From NCBI RefSeq assembly GCF_009363895.1, contig NZ_CP045434.1:1488001-1552000 (forward strand): a stretch of 64,000 nucleotides of DNA. Direction: 5' to 3'. How positions within the stretch are numbered: position 1 is the stretch's first letter; every line of letters starts with the position of its first letter. Of the stretch, positions 25,183-34,274 are shown in pieces. The notes beneath the pieces are model-generated. The model searched no databases. It saw nothing but the letters and a program-made list of their open reading frames with translations, and was not told the DNA's origin. The position numbers were made by a program, and so were the translations under genes. The DNA comes from Sphingomonas ginsengisoli An et al. 2013. GTDB lineage: Bacteria > Pseudomonadota > Alphaproteobacteria > Sphingomonadales > Sphingomonadaceae.

Positions 25183-27519
25183 CTAGAACTTCGTGCCCAG
25201 GGTGACGCCATAGGTGCGCGGGGGCATCAGCGAGCCGACCCGGACGTAAGCGAAGGTCGCCGCGGCCACGATGTTGTTGGCGATCACATATTTGTTGCCG
25301 ATGTTCTTGACCCAGCCGCGGATGCTGAAGCGATCGCCGGGGCTGGAGTAAGTCAGGCCGGCGTTGAACATGGCGAAGCCCTTCTGCTGGGCGTCGTAAT
25401 TGTTGAACTCGGTGAAGTAGACCTTGCTCTGGTAGGAGACGTCGGCGTCGGCGACGAGTTTGCTGCGGCCGAGCGGGATCGTGTAGTCGAACCCCGCGCC
25501 GAAGCTCAGCGTGGGCGCATTGGGCAGTCGCTTGCCGCTCAGGTCGACGAGGCCCGGCTGATTGGGACAGGGCGCATAGCTGATGCCCGGCCGGGCGACG
25601 GCGGCGCCGTAATAGCCATTGCAGAAGTCGGTGAAGCGGGCGTTCAGGTAGCTGCCGTAGGCGTTGACAGAGAGCTGGTCGCTGACCTTGCCCTGCAGCT
25701 CGAGCTCGGCGCCGTAGTTGCGCGCCGACGCCGCGTTGATCGTCTCAACTATGCTCTGCGCGTTGACGAAGCCGACCTGCAGATCCTTATAGTCGTAGTA
25801 GAAGACGGCGCCGCTGAGCAGGATGCGGCGGTCGAACAGTTTGCGCTTGAACCCCGCCTCATAGTTCCAGACATATTCGGGGTTGATGACGTCGTTCTGG
25901 CTGCCGACGTTGATGACGCCGGATTTGAAGCCGCGGGTGATGGTGCCGTAGACGAGGGTGTCGGCATCGGGCTCCCACTCGACCAGCAGTTTGGGCGTGA
26001 CGGCGCGCCAGCCCTTCTTCTTGTCGGTGGGGACGTTCACGCCGATCGCATCGAAGCGGAAGAAGCCGGCCCCGGCGCGTTTCTCGTAGTTGTAGCGGGC
26101 ACCGGCGGTGATCTTGACCGTCGGCGTGACCTGCAGGCTGCCTTGGAGGAAGGCGCCATAGGCCGAGGTCCGGACCGTTCCCTGCTGCAGGTAGAAGCCA
26201 TTGTCGAAGGTATTCGCCGGCAGTCCGAACAGCACGCCGAGGTTGATCGTCGGCACCTTCACTTCGCCGTAGAGGCGCTCGTGGAAGTACATCAGGCCGC
26301 CGAGCAGGGTGAGGTTGCCGGCGTTGTAGGTGCCGGTCACTTCCTGACTGAAGGACTTGCTGTCCTCGGTGTAGTCGTTGCGCCCGTACATCCAGACGTT
26401 GCTGACATCGAGGTCGTCGCGGTTGAAGCGATGGAACTTGCGCCAGGCGGTGGTCGACTTGAGCGACAGCTTGCCCAGGTTGAAGTCGACGATTCCCGTC
26501 AGTCCGGTGCCGTTGCGGCGATTGAGCGGCTCTTCGTCGGAATAGATGTTCCGGAAGTTCGGCTGCTGGTTGAGGGCGTTGTAGTAATCGAAGATCGAGC
26601 GGCCGCCGATCAGGACGTGCGGCAGCTGGTTGTCCGGCACGATGGTCGGGCCGAAATAATGGAAGGCGTAGTTGGAGTCCTTTTCGTGGCTGTGATCGGC
26701 GATCACCGTCACCTTGACCGCGCTCGACAGCCGGCTGACCAGCACCCCGCGGACGGAATAGGCGTTGCGATTGTCGATGTCGTTGCCGGTGAACAGGTTG
26801 GTCCCGTAGCCGTCGCGCTTCTCATATTTGCCGGCGAGGCGGATCATCAGCTTGTCGCCCGCAACCGGGCCGCTGACCGCGCCTTCGAGGATGCGGTTGT
26901 TGTAATTGCCGAGCGTGATCCGGGCATAGCCTTCGGGGGTCAGCGTCGGCTTCTTGACGACGAGGTTGAAGGCACCGGCGGTGGCGCCGCGCCCGTAGAT
27001 GGTGCCCTGCGGCCCGCGCAGCACTTCGATTTGCTCGAGGTCATAGAAGCCGCTCAGCTGCGCCGACGGCCGGGCGATCATCGCGCCATCCTGGAGGAAG
27101 GCGACCGCGCCGTCGGCGCCAAGATCGATGCTAGTGAGGCCGATGCCGCGGACGAAGGTGCGGTTGACGCCGAACTGGTCGCCGATCGAGACGCTCGGCA
27201 CGACCGTCTGGAGATCGCCGATGTTCTGGATGCCGCCGGGCGTGATCTGGTCGGCGGTGATGGCGCTGATCGCCGCGGGGGTCTTGGCGAGGGAGAGCGA
27301 CTGCTTGGTCGCGGTGACGACGATCTCGCCTGCGCTGCCGTCCCCGGCTTCGGTTGCCGGCGTGGCAGGACCGGTGCTCGGCTTGGGCGGCGTGGCCTCG
27401 GCCGGATCGGTCGGCGCGGTGGTGGTCCCGTCGGTCGGCTGGACCTGCGCGAAGGCAGGGACGGCAAGCGTTACACCGGCAAACCAAGCCGCAGTCCGAA
27501 GCAGATGATGCGTTGTCAT
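25183..27519 (-). CDS. TonB-dependent outer-membrane receptor
   Basis: 778 residues from the ATG at 27519, which has GAGGAGGGCT just upstream and starts a signal peptide (LLRTAAWFAGVTLAVPAFAQ). A low-complexity Thr/Pro segment precedes the TonB box region (GEIVVTATKQ). The plug domain has EVLRGPQGTIYGRGATAGAF. The 22-strand barrel ends in a C-terminal Phe (RTYGVTLGTKF), as outer-membrane porins need. It is the sphingomonad-type receptor commonly found at the head of catabolic operons, and would import the hydrophobic substrate of the cluster. Confidence 0.95.
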   Translation of the reverse strand: MTTHHLLRTAAWFAGVTLAVPAFAQVQPTDGTTTAPTDPAEATPPKPSTGPATPATEAGDGSAGEIVVTATKQSLSLAKTPAAISAITADQITPGGIQNIGDLQTVVPSVSIGDQFGVNRTFVRGIGLTSIDLGADGAVAFLQDGAMIARPSAQLSGFYDLEQIEVLRGPQGTIYGRGATAGAFNLVVKKPTLTPEGYARITLGNYNNRILEGAVSGPVAGDKLMIRLAGKYEKRDGYGTNLFTGNDIDNRNAYSVRGVLVSRLSSAVKVTVIADHSHEKDSNYAFHYFGPTIVPDNQLPHVLIGGRSIFDYYNALNQQPNFRNIYSDEEPLNRRNGTGLTGIVDFNLGKLSLKSTTAWRKFHRFNRDDLDVSNVWMYGRNDYTEDSKSFSQEVTGTYNAGNLTLLGGLMYFHERLYGEVKVPTINLGVLFGLPANTFDNGFYLQQGTVRTSAYGAFLQGSLQVTPTVKITAGARYNYEKRAGAGFFRFDAIGVNVPTDKKKGWRAVTPKLLVEWEPDADTLVYGTITRGFKSGVINVGSQNDVINPEYVWNYEAGFKRKLFDRRILLSGAVFYYDYKDLQVGFVNAQSIVETINAASARNYGAELELQGKVSDQLSVNAYGSYLNARFTDFCNGYYGAAVARPGISYAPCPNQPGLVDLSGKRLPNAPTLSFGAGFDYTIPLGRSKLVADADVSYQSKVYFTEFNNYDAQQKGFAMFNAGLTYSSPGDRFSIRGWVKNIGNKYVIANNIVAAATFAYVRVGSLMPPRTYGVTLGTKF

Positions 27520-27549
27520 GAGCCCTCCTCGCCCGCCCGCCGGGCACCT

Positions 27550-27565
27550 CCTACCGACAAGTATG
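27550..27565 (+). promoter_or_regulatory. operator copy A, over the -10 box of the leftward operon
   Basis: CCTACCGACAAGTATG on the plus strand matches 13 of 16 positions of a second copy at 27648-27633 on the minus strand. Each copy contains a small dyad (TACT-N4-GTA/AGTA). Copy A covers the proposed minus-strand -10 box (CATACT, 27565-27560), which lies 18 bp from a -35-like TTGCCC (27589-27584). Binding here would block the TonB-receptor operon. The repeat is seen; the function is inferred, with the operon's TetR protein as the likely ligand. Confidence 0.6.
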
Positions 27566-27630
27566 TTCACAGAATTGCGAGTAGGGCAAGTGGCAGATTT
27601 TCACCTCGGTCTGGACGGCAGCGGCGGTTT

Positions 27631-27648
27631 CATATACTCGTCAGTAGG
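27631..27648 (-). promoter_or_regulatory. operator copy B, over the -10 box of the monooxygenase genes
   Basis: The minus strand reads CCTACTGACGAGTATATG, the inverted partner of copy A. On the plus strand this is CATATACTCGTCAGTAGG, containing a near-consensus -10 box TATACT (27633-27638) and the dyad TACT-CGTC-AGTA. Because the copy extends over the possible GTG at 27648, translation more likely begins at the GTG at 27672. A convincing -35 box could not be chosen by eye. Confidence 0.6.
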
Positions 27649-27671
27649 TGTTTAAGAATGCAGGGGTTTCC

Positions 27672-29612
27672 GTGACCGCTCTCGAGACCAAGACCGTCGA
27701 CCGCGAGCGCCTCGCCAGCGGGATCGCCCAGGCAAACATCCCGTCGCTGCTGATGGTGCTGGTGCAATTGACCGGCGACTCGACGTGGCTTGAAGCTCCG
27801 TTTGCGCCGCACCGCGCGGGCGGGCTCGACGACAATGACAGCGGCGGCCTGCCGGAGGATATCCAGCAGCAGATCCGCGAGGCGGCGCGCGACGCCATCT
27901 TCGCCTTCCTCGACGGCGAGGCGGAGGTCGATCCGGCGCCCGACGATGCTCGCCTGGCGCAAATGCTCAGTGTGGCGATGGGCGAGCCCGTCCCTCCCGA
28001 ATACGGAGAAATTGTCTCCTTCAACCTCGGCATCCGCCAAGCCGATCCGCAGCTACCCGGGGACCGCAAGCTCAAGGCGATTGTCATCGGTGGCGGGATT
28101 TCGGGCCTGTGCGCGGCGGTCAATCTCGAGCGCGCGGGGATCGACTGGGAGATTCTCGAGAAGAATGACGATGTCGGCGGGACGTGGTTCGAGAATCGCT
28201 ATCCCGGCTGCGGCGTGGACACGCCCAACCTCACCTACACTTTCTCCTTCGCGGAGTGGGACTGGGCGCATTACTTTCCGCTCCAGACCGAGATTCGGCG
28301 CTACCTTTCGGCCGTCGCCGACCGCTTCCGCATCCGCGAACGCACCCGCTTCCGCACCCGCGTCAAAGAGGCGCGCTGGAACGAGGCCGAGCGGACCTGG
28401 GCGGTCACCGCGATCGACGCCGACGGCCAGCCAGTCGTACTCAAGGCGGACGTGGTCCTGAGTGCGGTCGGCGTCCTCAACGTTCCTCAGAAGCCCGCGA
28501 TTCCCGGCCTCGAGACCTTCCCCGGCCCGGTCGTCCATACGGCGGAGTGGACCGACGATCTCGACGTCACCGGCAAGCGCTTGGCGGTGGTCGGCAACGG
28601 CGCTTCAGCCATGCAGCTCGTTCCCGAGATCGCGCCGCGGGTCGGAGCGCTGACGGTCTTCGCGCGCTCCAAGCAGTGGGCGGCCCCCTTCCCGCAATTC
28701 CGCAAGGAGATTCCGGCCGACGTCCGTTACTTGATGAGCCAAGTGCCGCTCTACCGGCAGTGGTACGAACAGCGCCTGACCTGGACCTTCAACGACCGCG
28801 TCCACGGCACCTTGTTCAAGGACCCCGACTGGCCCGAGCCGGCGCGCGCGCTCAATGCCGTTAACGACGGTCACCGCCGCTTTTTCACCCAATATGTGGT
28901 CGACCAGCTCGGCGACCGCCAGGACCTCTTGGGCAAGGTGCTTCCCGACTTTCCGCCCTTCGCCAAGCGGATGCTGCTCGACAATGGCTGGTACCGCACG
29001 CTCCGCCGCGACAATGTCCAGCTGATCGACCAGCGCCTCGCCCGGGTCGAGGGCAACCGGCTGATCGCCAGCGATGGCGAGACGGCGGAGGCGGACGTTC
29101 TCGTCCTCGCCACTGGCTTTCGCGCGTCCGAAGTGCTGGGATCCTACGACGTCATCGGGCGCGGCGGCGAGCGGCTGCGTGACGTGTGGGAGGTCGACAA
29201 TGCATCGGCCTATCTGGGCACCGCGGTCCCCGGCTTTCCCAACTTCTTCATCCTCCTGGGGCCCAATGTCGGCTCGGGCCACGGCGGCAGCATGATCCGC
29301 TCGATCGAGAACCAGATGCATTATATCTTGGAGGCCTTGAAGCTCCTCGCTGGTTCGGGCGCCAAGACGATCGAAGTCCGCCAGCAAGTCTATGACGACT
29401 ATCGCGCGAAGATCGACGCGGCGCACGAACGGATGGTGTGGACCCACCAGGGGGCCGACAATTGGTATCGCAACTCGCGCGGGCGGATCGTGGCGATCAC
29501 GCCGTGGCGCAACGACGATTTCTGGCGCATGACCCGGACCGCCGACGCCAAGGACTATGTGCTCCAGGGTGCGGCGGACCGCGTGGCCGGGGAGCCCGCG
29601 GCGGCGAAGTAG
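27672..29612 (+). CDS. Baeyer-Villiger-type flavin monooxygenase (HAPMO-like)
   Basis: 646 residues from GTG 27672, preferred because AGGGG lies six bases upstream and the earlier GTG (27648) lies inside the operator. A ~135-residue N-terminal extension precedes the first Rossmann motif (VIGGGISGLCAA), as in 4-hydroxyacetophenone monooxygenases. The Baeyer-Villiger fingerprint FxGxxxHxxxW is intact as FPGPVVHTAEW (Phe283). It is followed by the NADPH Rossmann motif VVGNGASAMQ and a late LATGF motif. Such enzymes insert oxygen next to a ketone to give an ester or lactone. It faces the TonB operon and is followed 13 bp later by the FMN oxidase gene. Confidence 0.92.
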   Translation: MTALETKTVDRERLASGIAQANIPSLLMVLVQLTGDSTWLEAPFAPHRAGGLDDNDSGGLPEDIQQQIREAARDAIFAFLDGEAEVDPAPDDARLAQMLSVAMGEPVPPEYGEIVSFNLGIRQADPQLPGDRKLKAIVIGGGISGLCAAVNLERAGIDWEILEKNDDVGGTWFENRYPGCGVDTPNLTYTFSFAEWDWAHYFPLQTEIRRYLSAVADRFRIRERTRFRTRVKEARWNEAERTWAVTAIDADGQPVVLKADVVLSAVGVLNVPQKPAIPGLETFPGPVVHTAEWTDDLDVTGKRLAVVGNGASAMQLVPEIAPRVGALTVFARSKQWAAPFPQFRKEIPADVRYLMSQVPLYRQWYEQRLTWTFNDRVHGTLFKDPDWPEPARALNAVNDGHRRFFTQYVVDQLGDRQDLLGKVLPDFPPFAKRMLLDNGWYRTLRRDNVQLIDQRLARVEGNRLIASDGETAEADVLVLATGFRASEVLGSYDVIGRGGERLRDVWEVDNASAYLGTAVPGFPNFFILLGPNVGSGHGGSMIRSIENQMHYILEALKLLAGSGAKTIEVRQQVYDDYRAKIDAAHERMVWTHQGADNWYRNSRGRIVAITPWRNDDFWRMTRTADAKDYVLQGAADRVAGEPAAAK

Positions 29613-29625
29613 CAAAGGGCCTGTC

Positions 29626-30789
29626 ATGCACTACGGCGACCTTCAGACGAGCATCTACCTGGCTGGCCTCGAGGGGAAATTGCCCAATTTTCCGACCGAC
29701 TTCGCCTCGCTCCGCCGCGCGGCCGAAGCCGCGATGCCGCCGTCGGTGCTCAATTATGTCCAGGGCGGCTGCGGCGACGAATGGACGCAGGACGTCAACG
29801 CCGCCGCCTTCCGCCATTGGGGCATGGTGCCGCGGATGCTGGTCGACACCACCCGCCGCGACCTCTCGATCGAGCTGTTCGGTGAGCGGCTGCCGAGCCC
29901 GCTGTTCATGGCGCCCATCGGCGTCAACGGCATCTGCACCGCCGATGGTCACGGCGACCTGGCTGCCGCCGAGGCTGCGGCCGCGACGGGTGTCCCCTTC
30001 TGCCTGTCGACGCTCGGCAACGATCCGATTGAGCGCGTCGCCGCGGCGACCGGCGAGACGCCCTGCTTCTTCCAGCTCTACACGCCCAAGGACGAGGAGC
30101 TGGCGCAGAGTCTGGTCGGCCGCGCCGAAGCCGCGGGCGCCAAAGCTCTGGTGGTGACGCTTGACACGTGGGTGACGGGCTGGCGGCCGCGCGACCTCAA
30201 CACGGCGAGCTTCCCCCAGCTGCGCGGCGCGGTGCTCGAAAACTATTTTTCCGATCCCGTCTTCCGGTCGCGGCTGGCGAAACCGCCGGAAGAAGATCGC
30301 AAGGCGGCCATCGGCCACTGGGCGCAGACCTTCGGTAAAGTGCTGACCTGGCAGGACCTGCCTTGGCTCAAGAGCCTCTCGAAGATGCCACTGGTGCTCA
30401 AAGGCATCTGCCACCCCGACGATGCGCGCCGCGCGATCGATGGCGGTGCGGACGCCATCTACGTTTCCAACCACGGCGGTCGGCAGGCCAATGGCGGGAT
30501 CGCGGCGATCGACCTCTTGCCCGCGATCGTGGCGGCGGCCGGCTCGACCCCGGTCCTGTTCGACAGCGGGGTTCGCTCAGGGACCGACGTCATCAAGGCC
30601 GTTGCGTTGGGCGCGACCGCGGTCGGGGTCGGTCGACCCTATGCCTATGGCCTCGCGGTCGGCGGCGCCGAGGGCGCGGCGCATGTGCTCCGCTGCATCC
30701 TCGCCGAGGCCGACTTGCTGATGGCCGTCAACGGCTATCCGACGCTGGCCGAGGTCCGCGCGGCCGGGGCCGTCCGCTCGGCGGCTTAG
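29626..30789 (+). CDS. FMN-dependent alpha-hydroxy-acid oxidase (lactate 2-monooxygenase-like)
   Basis: 387 residues from the ATG at 29626. The alpha-hydroxy-acid oxidase barrel shows FMAPIGVNGICTADGHGDLA, FFQLYTPKD, the Lys in MPLVLKGICHPDDA, the active-site His/Arg motif YVSNHGGRQANGG, and the phosphate loop LFDSGVRSGTDVIKA with GVGRPYAYGLA. The early VQGGCGDEWT segment and the length favour the lactate 2-monooxygenase subgroup. It probably oxidises a 2-hydroxy acid released in the pathway. It is co-directional with and 13 bp from the Baeyer-Villiger gene. Confidence 0.92.
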   Translation: MHYGDLQTSIYLAGLEGKLPNFPTDFASLRRAAEAAMPPSVLNYVQGGCGDEWTQDVNAAAFRHWGMVPRMLVDTTRRDLSIELFGERLPSPLFMAPIGVNGICTADGHGDLAAAEAAAATGVPFCLSTLGNDPIERVAAATGETPCFFQLYTPKDEELAQSLVGRAEAAGAKALVVTLDTWVTGWRPRDLNTASFPQLRGAVLENYFSDPVFRSRLAKPPEEDRKAAIGHWAQTFGKVLTWQDLPWLKSLSKMPLVLKGICHPDDARRAIDGGADAIYVSNHGGRQANGGIAAIDLLPAIVAAAGSTPVLFDSGVRSGTDVIKAVALGATAVGVGRPYAYGLAVGGAEGAAHVLRCILAEADLLMAVNGYPTLAEVRAAGAVRSAA

Positions 30790-30829
30790 ACGGCGGGAGG
30801 CGTGGCGGTGCTGTCAGACTAACGCGCAC

Positions 30830-31126
30830 TTTTCTCTGATAGGGGTACCTGTGGCTTTGACGGGAAGACTTAGCCGACGAACGATTGCCGCTCGCAAAGT
30901 CACCCGTAGCTTTGCCGCGATAAGCAAAGACCGGCGGCTCTACCCAATAATTGGGGAACTGAAAACGCAGCGAAGCCCACCCTTCCCTGCGCCAGCCCTC
31001 AATGATTCTGCCCCGCTCCGGGATCAGGTGAAGCGTCCGCCAACGCGATAGCCAGAAACTTGTCGCCAGACCGGCCTGGCCGGCCCCAATCACCAGCGCG
31101 TGAACAATCTCGGGCTCGCGCTTCAT
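30830..31126 (-). pseudogene. decayed N-terminus of a flavin-containing monooxygenase
   Basis: Read leftwards from the ATG at 31126, the peptide MKREPEIVHALVIGAGQAGL continues with a complete FAD Rossmann motif, then EGWRREGWASLRFQFPNYWV, a typical flavoprotein monooxygenase start (CzcO-like). After about residue 77 the family signal stops in this frame and continues in another (AAIVRRLSLPVK, then a TPIR motif), which indicates a frameshift near 30890. All sequence beyond about residue 100 is missing. The remnant abuts the end of the FMN oxidase gene and marks the junction with the accessory region. Confidence 0.65.
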
Positions 31127-31183
31127 TGGCGCAATTATCGCAGGCCGCCCCGCTCCGTCACGCTTTCTCAAGCGAGCAAAGTA

Positions 31184-31213
31184 ATGTCCGTTTACGACCC
31201 ATTGCGGACGTTC
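31184..31213 (+). repeat. dispersed ~28-bp palindrome, copy 1
   Basis: Reads ATGTCCGTTTACGACCCATT and then GCGGACGTTC. The arms GTCCG and CGGAC pair across an ACCCATT core. It is the first of about ten copies confined to 31-42 kb. Confidence 0.75.
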
Positions 31214-31307
31214 ACTCCGAATAAACAGATGCGCCTTGGAAGCGGACCTGGAACTCCGCGTTGGTGAGCGGCAGGCTGGCCCTGGTGCTATAAAAAAGAC
31301 CGGGATG

Positions 31308-33803
31308 TTACGGAGAAATCTTCAGGTCCGATCCCATAGCATCCAGTTCCAGCAGCTTTGCCGCGAGGTCTTGCTGTCGGAATGGTTTGACGAGGCGCGC
31401 AAGGTCTGGCGCCACCCCTTCGGCTTCCGCGTAACCGGATACCAACAGAACCTTGAGATCAGGATGTTCGGCCCGCGCTACCTGCGCCAGCTCACTTCCA
31501 GTCATCCCCGGCATCAGATGGTCAGTCACAAGTAGGTCAAATCGCTCATCACTGTGCAAGATCGCTAAGGCGTCGGCAGCGGAAGTGGCTTCCACGATCG
31601 TGTATCCCAATCGCGCCAACATGTCGCCCGTACTGATCCGCACCAGTTCTTCATCATCTACAAGTAGCGCGCGTCCACCGCTTGCGACGCTCGGACTGGA
31701 TCCAAGCCGGACCTCGTTGGCCACCGCGACGTTGGTGGTCGGAAGCCAAACTTCCACGTTGGTCCCGAGCCCTGGCCTACTGTTTATGGTGAGAGCTCCA
31801 CCAAGTTGCGACGCAAGGCCATGAACCATCGACAAGCCAAGACCAGTGCCGCGCCCAACACCCTTGGTGGAGAAGAATGGTTCGATGGCTCGCTCACGCG
31901 TGGCCTCATCCATGCCAATGCCCGTATCCGAAACGGACAGTCGAATATAGCGCGCGGGTACAAGAGGCGCAGGAAGCGCGTCATTCGGCTCAAAGGCGTC
32001 GACCGACAAGCGCAGCGTGCCGCCTTCCGGCATCGCGTCGCGCGCATTAACGCTGAGATTCAGAACCGCCATTTCAATCTGATTGGCGTCGGCAATCGCC
32101 GACGGCAGCCCGTCCGCCACTTCGACGCTGACCTTGATCTGAGGCCCGCTGGTACTGGCGATCAGATAGGCCATGCTTTGCACCAGCTCGCCGATGTCCA
32201 CTGGCTTTGGCTGGAGAGGTTGCCGGCGCGCGAAGGCGAGCAAACGCTGGACCAACACCCGCGCTCGTTCGGCTGACTGAAGGGCACCGTCGATCAACCG
32301 CTGCTCACGCTCGCTTCCGATCTGTTTGCGCTGCAACAGATCGAGTGAACCAATGATGGGGCTGAGGAGATTATTGAAATCGTGCGCCACGCCCCCGGTA
32401 AGCGCTCCCATCGCCTCCATCTTCTGGCTTTGCCGGAGCTGCTCGTGCGCCCGCTCCAATTCTGCGGTGCGATCGTCGACGCGCTGCTCCAGTGTCTGGT
32501 TGAGCTCCCGCAACTTTTCTTCGGCCTGCTTACGGTCCGTGATGTCGACCTGGATACCGTCCCATACGACTGTCCCGTCGGGCTGGCGGCGTGGCTCGGA
32601 CCGCAGATGGGCCCAACGGACCTCACCGTTCGCATGCCGGAACCGGACCTCGACGTCGAAAATCGTGCAGTCGCGGATCGCCTGAACTGATGCGATCGCG
32701 AAGCGCTCACGATCCTCTTCGACGATCATCTGGTATGGCAGCGTGGGATCGGCCATTACCTGTTCGACAGTTAGCCCGCTCATCCTTTCGTGGCTTTGCG
32801 ACAGGTAACTGAAGCGGCGATTGGTCCCGTCGGCGTTGCCGGTCATTTGGTAGACCGAGCCCCCCGGCAGATTGTCGGTCAAGGCGCGCAGGCGAGCCTC
32901 ACTCTCGCGCAATGCTTCAATCGCGGCATGCTGTGTCGTTACGTCATGCCCTTCGACGAAAATGCCGGTAACCTGACCCCGCTCATCCGTCAGCGGTTCA
33001 TAGATGAAGTCGAGGAATTGCTCTTCCAGCGCGCCACCTTGCATAGTTTCTAGCCGGATCGGCACGCCCGCCGCGACCACCCTCTCGCCGCTGGAGAAAA
33101 CCTGATCCAGCAGCGCGAAGAATGCCTGATCCTCGAGATCGGGGAACGTGTCGCGCACCGCTCGGCCAACGTAGTCGCGATCGCCGAACAATCGGCGGTA
33201 GGTGGAATTGACGAATTCGAACTCGTGATTGGGACCGCGCAGAATGGTAATAAATCCTGGCGCCTGCTCGAACATGCGCGCCAGCCGTTGTCGCTCCTCC
33301 TGCTCGCGCTGGCGCAGCAGGACCGCCTCGGTGGTCTCAGTGCAAGTGCAAAACATGCCTGCGACCAAGCCATCGTCGCCAAAGACAGGCGAATAGGAGA
33401 AGGTAAACCAGGTCTTCTCGTCATAGCCCTTGCGATTCATCACGAGCGGCAAATCCTCGCGGAAGCTAGCTTCCCCGCTCAGCGCAGCTTCGATCAGAGG
33501 CGAGATGTCGGACCAAATCTCCGACCAAATCTCCTTGAAGCCCGCGCCGAGGGCCTCGGGATGCTTGCTGCCCAGAATCTCCGCGTAGTTATCATTGTAA
33601 AGGAAGGTGAGGTCGGGACCCCACGCGACAAACATTGGAAATCGCGAGTTTAGCAAAAGGCCCACAATAACCTGCAAGGACATCGGCCAGTTTTCCCGTC
33701 GGCCGAGGGCTGACGTCGCCCAATCGTGCGAATGCATCAATTGCTCGACGTTACCGCCGTCAAACTTGTGATTAGAATGCCTCGAGGGCGAGGATACCGT
33801 CAT
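31308..33803 (-). CDS. hybrid PAS-domain sensor histidine kinase with C-terminal receiver
   Basis: 831 residues from the ATG at 33803; a GTG two codons upstream is the alternative. No membrane segment is visible, so it should be cytoplasmic. In order: an N-terminal PAS (LGRRENWPMSLQVIVGLLLN, FLYNDNYAEILG), two further PAS/PAC units (EFVNSTYRRLFGDRDYVG; GGSVYQMTG to DGIQVDITDRK), a coiled-coil linker, the HisKA box GGVAHDFNNLL with His474, a HATPase domain (NLSVNARDAMPEGG, DTGIGMDE, GRGTGLGLSMVHGL) and a receiver with LLVTDHLMPG (Asp761). Its last ~370 residues closely resemble those of the kinase at 44.6 kb. The input signal is unknown. Confidence 0.93.
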   Translation of the reverse strand: MTVSSPSRHSNHKFDGGNVEQLMHSHDWATSALGRRENWPMSLQVIVGLLLNSRFPMFVAWGPDLTFLYNDNYAEILGSKHPEALGAGFKEIWSEIWSDISPLIEAALSGEASFREDLPLVMNRKGYDEKTWFTFSYSPVFGDDGLVAGMFCTCTETTEAVLLRQREQEERQRLARMFEQAPGFITILRGPNHEFEFVNSTYRRLFGDRDYVGRAVRDTFPDLEDQAFFALLDQVFSSGERVVAAGVPIRLETMQGGALEEQFLDFIYEPLTDERGQVTGIFVEGHDVTTQHAAIEALRESEARLRALTDNLPGGSVYQMTGNADGTNRRFSYLSQSHERMSGLTVEQVMADPTLPYQMIVEEDRERFAIASVQAIRDCTIFDVEVRFRHANGEVRWAHLRSEPRRQPDGTVVWDGIQVDITDRKQAEEKLRELNQTLEQRVDDRTAELERAHEQLRQSQKMEAMGALTGGVAHDFNNLLSPIIGSLDLLQRKQIGSEREQRLIDGALQSAERARVLVQRLLAFARRQPLQPKPVDIGELVQSMAYLIASTSGPQIKVSVEVADGLPSAIADANQIEMAVLNLSVNARDAMPEGGTLRLSVDAFEPNDALPAPLVPARYIRLSVSDTGIGMDEATRERAIEPFFSTKGVGRGTGLGLSMVHGLASQLGGALTINSRPGLGTNVEVWLPTTNVAVANEVRLGSSPSVASGGRALLVDDEELVRISTGDMLARLGYTIVEATSAADALAILHSDERFDLLVTDHLMPGMTGSELAQVARAEHPDLKVLLVSGYAEAEGVAPDLARLVKPFRQQDLAAKLLELDAMGSDLKISP

Positions 33804-34007
33804 TAGCACGATTTACCTTCAACGATCCCGCGCGTTGAGCAGGTCAGGTCGCAGTGAGACCGGCTATGAGCCAGCGCAAGGCAAATCGTCTTTCAATAGG
33901 CCGACGTAAACAACACGGTCGATAGGCCACGGGCGCCCATGACAAATACTTTCTTGCTCGCTTCAACGGTCTGACCAATCAAAACAGCGTCGCCGACGCG
34001 GAGCTGA

Positions 34008-34268
34008 TCACCGCAGCTGACTGTCCTTACTGCCGCGCCGATTGAACGCGGGCGCCAATGGTCGATCGCGGCTGCTTTGGCACGTCACACAAGTGGTCAC
34101 CCCAGGCACCGCGCGGCGGCGACCCTCCGGGATGACTTCGCCACATAGCTTACAAAAAGGCTCGCTCTCGCCACTGGGGATGCGCGCCCGGGCAGCCAGC
34201 ACCGCGTCCGCCACCGTGTCGTCAATTTGATCCTGCACCGCGCCGTCGCGCGTCCAACCGCCGGCCAT
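34008..34268 (-). CDS. DksA/TraR-type C4 zinc-finger protein
   Basis: 86 residues from the ATG at 34268, which has GGAGA five bases upstream; the longer frame begins in a tandem repeat. The zinc finger CKLCGEVIPEGRRRAVPG-x4-CVTC has the C-x2-C-x17-C-x2-C spacing of the DksA/TraR family. The short size and RIPSGESEPFC entry match small YbiI-like members, which lack the long coiled coil of DksA. Such proteins may modulate RNA polymerase. The neighbouring genes give no functional context. Confidence 0.82.
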   Translation of the reverse strand: MAGGWTRDGAVQDQIDDTVADAVLAARARIPSGESEPFCKLCGEVIPEGRRRAVPGVTTCVTCQSSRDRPLAPAFNRRGSKDSQLR

Positions 34269-34274
34269 GTGGCT

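Noticed and set aside
30728..31171. 147-codon frame as an intact flavoprotein
   Set aside because: Only the first ~77 residues match the flavin monooxygenase pattern; the rest is out of frame and antisense to the FMN oxidase end, so it is listed as a pseudogene.
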